Shown: in pieces, positions 16,201 to 21,983 of the stretch
Numbering within the stretch: position 1 is the first letter of the stretch
How the letters are laid out: every line of letters starts with the position of its first letter
Virus record (IMG/VR): IMGVR_UViG_3300027137_000011
Location: 1-29,723 of that record
Reading direction: 5' to 3' (one strand)
Source: a virus
Length of the DNA: 29,723 bases
Notes under the pieces: generated by a model
Told to the model about the DNA's origin: nothing
Seen by the model: only the letters and a program-made list of their open reading frames with translations
The model's database searches: none
Position numbers and translations under genes: made by a program

Positions 16201-19200
16201 GCGAAAAAACAAAGTCTGGCGGGGCGTTCAAGACGTTCGCTGATTTTGCTGCTAAGGAGCTTCAATATCGTGGCGGCAGAGAGTCCGCCGCTGAAGAACG
16301 TGCATTAGAAACAGCAGAACTTGCTCGCAAAGCAAAAATACCCGGACTCGCGGCTGATAAAGTTGAAGAAGGCCCTGTGACTTCACAGGTTGAAGCGCTT
16401 GTCGATACAGGCTTGTCTCCTGAAGATCGTGTGATCGCTTCTGAGGAAGCTCCCGAATTGCGGACGGAAGCGGAAGTCTATGCGGAGGGTCGCGAGCGTC
16501 CAAAGCTATTTAAAGCTCGCGCCGCCGCCGCCGCCGCTGAAGCAGCCGTAACCAGCCAAGAAGGCAAGTTCAAAGTATCTAAGCGTCCTACCTTCGCGGA
16601 AGGACGCCCTACCGTCGCGGGTAAGGTTTCACTGAAACCCAAGGCTGCTGCGGCTGTTGCTGTTGCGCAGAAGACGGAAGTGAAGGCTGCTCCCACTGCT
16701 ACCCTCGGTAGTATGGTGTCCGATGCAAATGCGCTTCTGAAGCAATCCGCAGTCAATGAATATACTGGCGGTGGGTATAAGTTCGTTTACAGAAAGGGTA
16801 GCGACGAGCTGTACCTTGTCCGTTTAGAGGATGGCGGAGAAATCCTCATCGCGGAAGATGCCAGCCAAAAGCCAATCAACGTGCTTATGCGCGACATGCA
16901 GCGCGGCATTCAGACTGCTGGCGTTGATGTTGATCTCCGAGAAGCCAGCCTTCGTGGTGAGCTAGAAGGTGGAGTTTCGCAGGGGACGGCGCAGAGAACA
17001 GACGTTATCGAATCATCTAATGTTCCCATGGACGCTGGGTGGGCTGATGCTTATGCGGGGCTCGATCCTGACAGGAACATCATATATTCGGACGACACAA
17101 TCGCACTAATGTCGGCACGCGCTATAAATGGGAAGACGATCTACATTCCCATCCACCGCACTGCCGGTTACGCCAAAGTGGATATTGATAAATTCGCTGG
17201 TAAGATATTTACCAAGGAACAGACTGATCGCCTCAAGGCTGCGAAGAAGGCGGACGTCGAACTTAGGGAAGCCAATCGGCCCGATAACGCAATTCGCTTC
17301 CCCAACGGCGAGTACATTGTGCCGGATAGGACTATCCGCCTTGCGGATGCTCTGAACGGACTTGATCTGTCTGGGCTTAGCGATACCTTTTCGATCATCA
17401 GAGACCGTGTCATCCGCGATGTGAAGGACGTCCCTGTCCATATCGTGTCCCCTGCGGAGATCGCAAAGGCTGCCGGTAGGTCTACGGACCTTGGGTTCTA
17501 TTCCTACACGGACGCTACGGGTGAGCATATCCTCATCCGTAATGATCTGAGCACTGACAGCAATATCCACACCGTCGTCCATGAGGCGGTTCACGCGCTC
17601 GTCATACGTTCCATGAGGAACAACGTGACGCTCAATAACTTGGCGGTGGCGGTGGCCGACGAGGTCACTGCTTACTGGAAGTCCAAGAACGGCATCGACA
17701 TACGCGATATGCCCTTTGCTCGTTACGCTTACACGCATGTCGATGAGTTCATGGCGGAGGCTTGGGGCAACAAGGAGTTCCAAAACCTTCTTGCGAAGAC
17801 TCCGATCAGCCCAACATTGGCGGCACGCCTCGGCATTGCCGACTGGCGTAAGAGCACGATGTGGGATGCGGTCATCAAGTTCGTCCAACGCACCTTGAAA
17901 CTTCCCAATGACGCTGTGTCAGCGCTTGAGGCTGTTATTCGTGTGACGGACGAGGCTGCAACCGCTCGCGCCACCCTTCCCGCTGCGACCGGACAAGGTG
18001 CTCCTCTGCAGAGCGCGAACATCACAGCGCAAGGAATTATCGGCAGCAGCGTTGATCGCAAGAATGCGTTTACTTCATGGGTCAAGCGATCGTGGGTCAA
18101 AATAATTCCCAGCACTGGCATTCGCCAACAATACTCCGACACCATTATTGGGCCTGCACTGAAGCGCGTTATAGATAGTATTGTTTCGACTGCACCACGC
18201 GCAAGACAGCTTAAAGCAGAGGGAGATAAGTTGGCTACTCGCGCTGCTGACTTATCGAACCAGTTCAAAACCGAATTTGGAAGCCTTACCCAAATCATGG
18301 AAGAGGCTCGTATGCTCGACGTTACAGTCGAAGGGCAAAACTTTTTTGAAAAAAACCCAAAAACGCAAGCTATTAAGTACTGGCAAGGGAAAGCCCGCCT
18401 TAGTAACTTACGGTCCCGTTTCTCTGTCTTGCCACCCGAACTAAAGCAACTGTATCGCGACATGGCGCAGTTCTATCGCGACAGCCATAACTACATTACC
18501 AAGGCCAGTGTCACGAGTATCCTTGAAGGTCTGCAACTTCGCCAGACACGCGGAAAAGCCAAGGGTAATGCCCTTACCGACCAGCAGATTGACGAACTTA
18601 CTCAGAGGGTAATGGATCAAGAAATGACCGCAGCAGACAAGGTTCTGCTCGGAGAGACCATCTATACAGCTCTTGAAAATGCCGCCGCGTTCCACCGCGT
18701 TCGCGGTGACTACTTCCCCCTTATGCGTTACGGCAACCACCTTGTGATAACTACTGATAGAATTAAAGACACGATGGGCGGCAAACTAGAGAAGCCGGAT
18801 ACCGTCCTTTTTCGTAATAAGTCGAACACCGCTGCTCGCAATGCGGCTGAAAACTTTGTAGCCAATTCAGAGTTAAAAGACCTTAGTGTTAGGAAGGTCT
18901 ATTTTGATAATGCTACAAACACTGAACTGGCGAATGAAGATGAGGCGAAGTCATATAACGACGTAGATGTCGGGTATCGCGTCGTTATGCAGACAAAGGG
19001 TGTATATTCTTTCGAGACCGGCACTGCTGCTGAAGCATTTTCGCGTACAAACCCTGAGGGACACGATCAAATTTCCAAACCGGAAATCCGTATAGGCTCT
19101 GAGTATCCGACGCAGGCTATGTCTGGTACGCAAGTGGCTTCGTTAATCTCCGCAATTGATAGTCGCGTTGCGAGTAAGGATATCACTAGCGGTCAAGGTG

Positions 19201-21029
19201 AACTTCTTAAAAGTATCATTAACCAAGCATCCATCCGTATGCTCGGCGGTAATCGCATTGCTTCTCGTCGTCTAAAGTCCCAAAAAGTAATTGGTGCGTC
19301 GAGCGATGTGTCGCGTAACCTCCTTCAATATAACGCTGCGGCGGCAAGTCATATCGCTGTGGCGGAGAACGCGCCTGTCATTCGTGACGGCCTTACTGAA
19401 ATGTCGGATATACTTAAAACGTATTCCGGCAATGATCGCGCACAGTTACTCTCGGTTGTTGATGAAGTTAAGGCCCGTGTCAATGAGGGCATTATTGACC
19501 CTAATGCCCCCGGTTGGCTCATGAAAGATATCATGACCTATGCTTTCATGGCGCGGTTGTTTTCTCCTGCATACACCATCCTTCAGGGTATGCAGCCATT
19601 TATGGTGACAATACCTGCGCTCGGCAGTCGCTATGGTAACTTGGCAGCCTCGGCAGAAGTTGGCCGTGCTTACAGCGATATAGGGTTTGGTGATGTAGCT
19701 CTGCAAGGAGTCGTTAATACCGCTCGCGCTGTAAAACAGACGTTTAAGGCGTCGTTACTTAATACAGATGACATTGTCGGAAGTATGCGTAAAAAACTCT
19801 CCGCCTCACCTGATGGCGCAGATGTTTTGCGTATGATGGACGAAGCCATTCGCCTTGGTGCAATCGACGGTAATGCTGGTATCGAAGCAACCAGCGCCGC
19901 AGCCGAAGGTCGCGGAAAATACGGCCAGACTCTTGCCGGTGTTGATCGTATTGCACGCCAACTCCCGCAGATGATGGAGGCGGTTAACCGTTCTGTCTCT
20001 GGTGTCGCAGCGTATCGCCTTGCCCGTAAGAACGGTAAGACGCATGAACAAGCTACACAGTATGCAATTGATACCATCCAGAACACGCAAGGTGATTACT
20101 CGGCGGCAAACTCTCCGCGCTTCTTCAACAACCCCATCTTGCGCCCCGCGTTGATGTTTAAGAAGTACGCTCTGATGGTGACGTACCTCTTAGGAGATAT
20201 GGCCTATCGGGCGTTTAACGGTGCAACCCCCGAAGAAAAGCGTATTGCCATCAAGCAGATTATGAACATCGTCGGTGTGCAGATACTCGTCGCTGGCGCG
20301 TTTTCGCTTCCCGGCCTTGAACTGTTTAAGGTTGCGTTCCTGCTTATGTCGGCGATGGGGCTTTCTGATGGGTGGGACGAGCAGGAAGACAAACTCCGTA
20401 AATTGCTCGATGACTCTGTCGGCAAATCGCTTGGCGAAATGATCTCTTCTGGGCTTTTGTCTCGGGCTTTTGGTAACGGCGTTGACCTGTCACAACGCCT
20501 GTCCCTTGCGGACATGTGGTTGTTTGGTGAGCCTAAGAGCGATAGTTCAGAAAGTATGCAGGCATACATGTTCCGGCAAGCTGTCGGCGCTCCCGGTGGT
20601 TACTTACTCGATGTGCGTGATGCGTTTATTCTCGCTACTGAAGGTGAGCTTGGTAAAGCTTTTGGTAAATTCTTACCAGTTAAGTTTCTTGGAGATTTCG
20701 CTAAAGCTGCTCATGGGTATAGTGAGAGGGAGTATCAAGTACCGGAAAAGCGCAATGTGTCCGGTCTTGGAGAGGCAGCATTTAATGTTTTAGGCTTCCG
20801 CACTGGCCGTCAGGCTGAGCTTAGTCGTGATCGTAATATCGCTAGGCGAGAGAAACAAGATAAACAGAAAGAGTTCGATAAGCTGATGAAGCAGTGGCGT
20901 ACAGCCCGTAATAAAGGCGACATGGCTAAATCAATCGCTCGCAACCGTGAGTGGAATGCAAATCTTCAAAAGAATGAGTTTCGTTTGAGGCTCCCTGTAA
21001 AACCAAGAGAACTGAGGACTGCGCAATGA
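13281..21029 (+). CDS. Giant internal virion / large polyvalent protein with zincin-like site (2582 aa)
   Basis: The product is 2582 residues, the largest of the window. Residues 41-66, 118-160, 210-225 and 291-312 are hydrophobic and Gly/Ala-rich, a membrane-inserting type of N-terminus. A disordered Pro/Ala region (~330-650) holds two ATPVQKVQ copies. Long charged helices follow to ~1250. A metallopeptidase-like site comes next: H1434-E1435-x-x-H1438 (VVHEAVHALV), with a possible third ligand in EFMAEAW (E1489 or E1493). Further on, YFPLMRYG starts at Y1811, and hydrophobic segments occur near 2283-2312 and 2328-2361. This layout is that of giant phage 'polyvalent' proteins thought to be packed in the capsid and injected. 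I find no RNA-polymerase or transglycosylase motif. GGTAGGGT at 13270-13277 supports the start. Confidence 0.75.
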   Translation: MAEDNTRYIPQERLLTQREGDYGELTPEDYETSWSDYRRALVSGGAGVVSGLAGGAEYLTGGALGGDTRRYFGEISDDQIKAMSPVGRRAIQAEFLPEEGEASVFDNFASSLGLKTVSALPSLVSSIVPAGLAVRALQGASLGTRALAGAVTARGTAGLMAGGDVAGQIYSAVEKIEDKDLQEKSDVYAGYRSMMSEADARRLYNQDVAKAAPAIAALISSALGGAESQAISRYAGKTAAAGFFRGVGRGAGAEATQEAAESGVGELLAQLALTDQNLAQMNWQKILSKGLEGATIGGIMGGGVGGISGIGGRPDAGTLTATSDPEAIKKLTEAEQAPETESQGVVPPKGYGTGTAPAPAEDPTAGNPQSAPSGSERQYPKGKSPSFTIDTVRSRLEAQGIEFPENRLSEINDRIAKIRRMKKGERGSQFAALLDDLYAIGGAEGEVAPGVSISAGPDAAQVAAMNAATPVQKVQGQSAAEDLTKVGDAGKAIADNLYSMLWEKVQVGDVNENRRPSALLQAAKVVRDAGGLTTQEQFRAFGTEYANINTKGKEFQASMRDLVSRYLPSQTSATPVQKVQAAPSVMAPPTPPPVADALGNLTTPRAPAPPPVPAPARGPKVPTPVATAVGRRPAQAPVDTGTNLQQPSADLLAEQEELISGQRAVQMFPTNTAPLDLPEGMKKTKTRRGIFHYNPNATLPDGRKVTEGLIQQLSAKGRENELLGLGDRSKQEVAAAAPSEGGVTVVSEMTPEGARARSAATTVADAERQAQAMRETAAPENNVVIEPSEQALASRVTPPGPRVLEDVSEAGQAARAAQAEADAAAAARVAEEKKAILEKAKADEKAEAVKGKVGREGSLRKLSDDQREVMKEVEAVASDAFRKFSPTPIEDTFFVDEDASKLSDQDVDKAKASMVARLKAMVKAYDDGIRGLKETYKGVKSAEVIKLLNPAERGSKQADEIVFILRARHFVSKREKTKSGGAFKTFADFAAKELQYRGGRESAAEERALETAELARKAKIPGLAADKVEEGPVTSQVEALVDTGLSPEDRVIASEEAPELRTEAEVYAEGRERPKLFKARAAAAAAEAAVTSQEGKFKVSKRPTFAEGRPTVAGKVSLKPKAAAAVAVAQKTEVKAAPTATLGSMVSDANALLKQSAVNEYTGGGYKFVYRKGSDELYLVRLEDGGEILIAEDASQKPINVLMRDMQRGIQTAGVDVDLREASLRGELEGGVSQGTAQRTDVIESSNVPMDAGWADAYAGLDPDRNIIYSDDTIALMSARAINGKTIYIPIHRTAGYAKVDIDKFAGKIFTKEQTDRLKAAKKADVELREANRPDNAIRFPNGEYIVPDRTIRLADALNGLDLSGLSDTFSIIRDRVIRDVKDVPVHIVSPAEIAKAAGRSTDLGFYSYTDATGEHILIRNDLSTDSNIHTVVHEAVHALVIRSMRNNVTLNNLAVAVADEVTAYWKSKNGIDIRDMPFARYAYTHVDEFMAEAWGNKEFQNLLAKTPISPTLAARLGIADWRKSTMWDAVIKFVQRTLKLPNDAVSALEAVIRVTDEAATARATLPAATGQGAPLQSANITAQGIIGSSVDRKNAFTSWVKRSWVKIIPSTGIRQQYSDTIIGPALKRVIDSIVSTAPRARQLKAEGDKLATRAADLSNQFKTEFGSLTQIMEEARMLDVTVEGQNFFEKNPKTQAIKYWQGKARLSNLRSRFSVLPPELKQLYRDMAQFYRDSHNYITKASVTSILEGLQLRQTRGKAKGNALTDQQIDELTQRVMDQEMTAADKVLLGETIYTALENAAAFHRVRGDYFPLMRYGNHLVITTDRIKDTMGGKLEKPDTVLFRNKSNTAARNAAENFVANSELKDLSVRKVYFDNATNTELANEDEAKSYNDVDVGYRVVMQTKGVYSFETGTAAEAFSRTNPEGHDQISKPEIRIGSEYPTQAMSGTQVASLISAIDSRVASKDITSGQGELLKSIINQASIRMLGGNRIASRRLKSQKVIGASSDVSRNLLQYNAAAASHIAVAENAPVIRDGLTEMSDILKTYSGNDRAQLLSVVDEVKARVNEGIIDPNAPGWLMKDIMTYAFMARLFSPAYTILQGMQPFMVTIPALGSRYGNLAASAEVGRAYSDIGFGDVALQGVVNTARAVKQTFKASLLNTDDIVGSMRKKLSASPDGADVLRMMDEAIRLGAIDGNAGIEATSAAAEGRGKYGQTLAGVDRIARQLPQMMEAVNRSVSGVAAYRLARKNGKTHEQATQYAIDTIQNTQGDYSAANSPRFFNNPILRPALMFKKYALMVTYLLGDMAYRAFNGATPEEKRIAIKQIMNIVGVQILVAGAFSLPGLELFKVAFLLMSAMGLSDGWDEQEDKLRKLLDDSVGKSLGEMISSGLLSRAFGNGVDLSQRLSLADMWLFGEPKSDSSESMQAYMFRQAVGAPGGYLLDVRDAFILATEGELGKAFGKFLPVKFLGDFAKAAHGYSEREYQVPEKRNVSGLGEAAFNVLGFRTGRQAELSRDRNIARREKQDKQKEFDKLMKQWRTARNKGDMAKSIARNREWNANLQKNEFRLRLPVKPRELRTAQ
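14682..14705 (+). repeat. 24-bp direct repeat, copy 1 (copy 2 at 14997-15020)
   Basis: Both copies encode ATPVQKVQ in the disordered part of the giant protein and differ at one base (CCCCT versus CACCT). They are about 315 bases apart. The sequence between them is mostly unrelated, so this looks like a short duplicated linker or binding peptide rather than a domain repeat. Confidence 0.75.
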
Positions 21030-21292
21030 AGGGTAAGCGAGACCCCGTAAGCCACCGCACGCCTGAGCAGATCAGGAAGATGGATCGCGGTTACAACGCT
21101 ACGCCGGAGATGGTGAAGAAGCGCACCATGAATAATCAGGCGCGCTCCATGCTTACCAAAGAGGGTAAGGTGCGTAAGGGCGATGGTAAGGATGTGGACC
21201 ACAAGACGCCACTGCGGCATGGCGGTGGAAATGGTAGGTCCAACCTTCGCGTCATGGACAAGAGCAAGAACCGTGCATGGCGCAGCAGCTAA
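21026..21292 (+). CDS. Small HNH endonuclease-like protein
   Basis: The product is 88 residues. The C-terminal half has the HNH-type pattern GDGKDVDHKTPL, GGGNGRSNLRV and NRAWR, giving H59, N73 and N82 as the metal-site candidates with D56/D58 next to the His. The N-terminal half is basic (KRDPVSHRTPEQIRKMD). Phage HNH proteins of this short kind cut or nick DNA, sometimes in packaging together with terminase. No CxxC zinc knuckles are present, and the last position is Asn rather than His, so activity needs proof. The ATG overlaps the giant protein's stop as ATGA, so it is the last gene of the late block. Its stop touches the convergent gene without any spacer. Confidence 0.8.
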   Translation: MKGKRDPVSHRTPEQIRKMDRGYNATPEMVKKRTMNNQARSMLTKEGKVRKGDGKDVDHKTPLRHGGGNGRSNLRVMDKSKNRAWRSS

Positions 21293-21300
21293 CTACTGCT
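21284..21300. terminator. Weak hairpin at the convergent gene junction
   Basis: AGCAG (21284-21288) and CTGCT (21296-21300) can pair around a seven-base loop that contains both stop codons (TAA of the plus gene, TAG of the minus gene). The plus strand continues TTGTGTG, a poor U tract. It may be a weak bidirectional terminator, but five base pairs is little evidence. Confidence 0.25.
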
Positions 21301-21538
21301 TTGTGTGCTGCCACGAACATGCGCCCATGTTCATGCGCCTTTCTAGGTTTGTGCTGATGGTCAGCAGCGCCGTGTTCAGTAAGAGCAGCGCCTCATCTTT
21401 TGACTCGGTCTGACAGCTCAGAAGCTCCGTTATCAGGCAAGCGGCGGAGGCTACAGCATTCTGCAGCTCTTCGCCCTCCACCGCTCTGAACAGGTCTTGG
21501 AGAATTTCTCCAACGACGTCCATGTCAATTTCTGTCAT
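21293..21538 (-). CDS. Small hypothetical acidic helical protein
   Basis: The product is 81 residues, mainly helical and mildly acidic (MTEIDMDVVGEILQDLFRAV, then LITELLSC and EALLLLNTALLTISTNLERR). It ends with CSWQHTKQ. I recognise no family; the length and helices would suit a small regulator or inhibitor. The ATG at 21538 follows a purine-rich AAGGAAGAAGGCAGAGG stretch and overlaps the end of the GcrA-like gene by 14 bases, so it is probably co-translated with it. It is the last gene of the minus-strand block. Confidence 0.6.
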   Translation of the reverse strand: MTEIDMDVVGEILQDLFRAVEGEELQNAVASAACLITELLSCQTESKDEALLLLNTALLTISTNLERRMNMGACSWQHTKQ

Positions 21539-21983
21539 CCTCTGCCTTCTTCCTTCGCGCTGCGATCACTGAACTCTTCACCCATACAACCATATGATGC
21601 TCGGCGCAGTAGCGGGTGCGAACATCACGTCTTGGTTTGGCGCAGAAGAAATGCCCTCGTGAAGTCTCTCCAATAGACCATCGGCAGTCGCCTTCGTTGA
21701 GATCGAGCAGGTGTACGCCACCTATGTTCTCTTCCTCTGTCTCCTCCTGTACGCGCCGCTTGATGATCGACGCTTTTATGTTTCGATGTGTTTCACGGTC
21801 TAATGGGCTCTCGACTACGGCTCGTGGGGCTACTGGCCTGTGCAGTTTATCTATCTCCCCCCGCTCCTGCATCCGGTACACCTGCCCCGCAATCGTGTTG
21901 CGCGAGACGCCCAGCTCCTCTCCCATCTTCTTGAATGTCATGCCAGTGGGAAGAAGCTCTTTTATTCTCTGTGCAATGTCCAT
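21525..21983 (-). CDS. GcrA-like cell-cycle/transcription regulator
   Basis: The product is 152 residues. Residues ~8-40 form an N-terminal helix-turn-helix (TFKKMGEELGVSRNTIAGQV). A variable basic/acidic linker leads to the C-terminal GcrA signature at 98-133: DCRWSIGETSRGHFFC, then RYCAEHH, with C100, C114, C126 and H129/H130 in register with the cysteine/histidine-rich end of GcrA. In Caulobacter, GcrA binds sigma-70 through this end and activates promoters that carry methylated GANTC sites. The family is typical of Alphaproteobacteria, which points to the host. GAGGGCGAATAATG gives a good ribosome site, and the ATG overlaps the primase stop by one base. A phage copy could redirect host polymerase to phage or cell-cycle promoters (inference). 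Confidence 0.85.
   Translation of the reverse strand: MDIAQRIKELLPTGMTFKKMGEELGVSRNTIAGQVYRMQERGEIDKLHRPVAPRAVVESPLDRETHRNIKASIIKRRVQEETEEENIGGVHLLDLNEGDCRWSIGETSRGHFFCAKPRRDVRTRYCAEHHMVVWVKSSVIAARRKKAEDDRN

Noticed and set aside
17106-17888. 260-codon minus-strand frame inside the giant protein gene
   Set aside because: It lies opposite the HExxH region, which is conserved on the plus strand. The translation is Arg/Asp/Val-rich without a domain, and no start signal or neighbouring minus gene supports it.
17729-18463. 244-codon minus-strand frame inside the giant protein gene
   Set aside because: Antisense shadow with Ser/Arg/Cys-rich composition and no ribosome site; it overlaps the previous rejected frame.
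13281-21029. Giant protein as an N4-type virion RNA polymerase
   Set aside because: I could not find the T/DxxGR motif or the catalytic motifs A, B and C in order; only the metallopeptidase-like site is recognisable.
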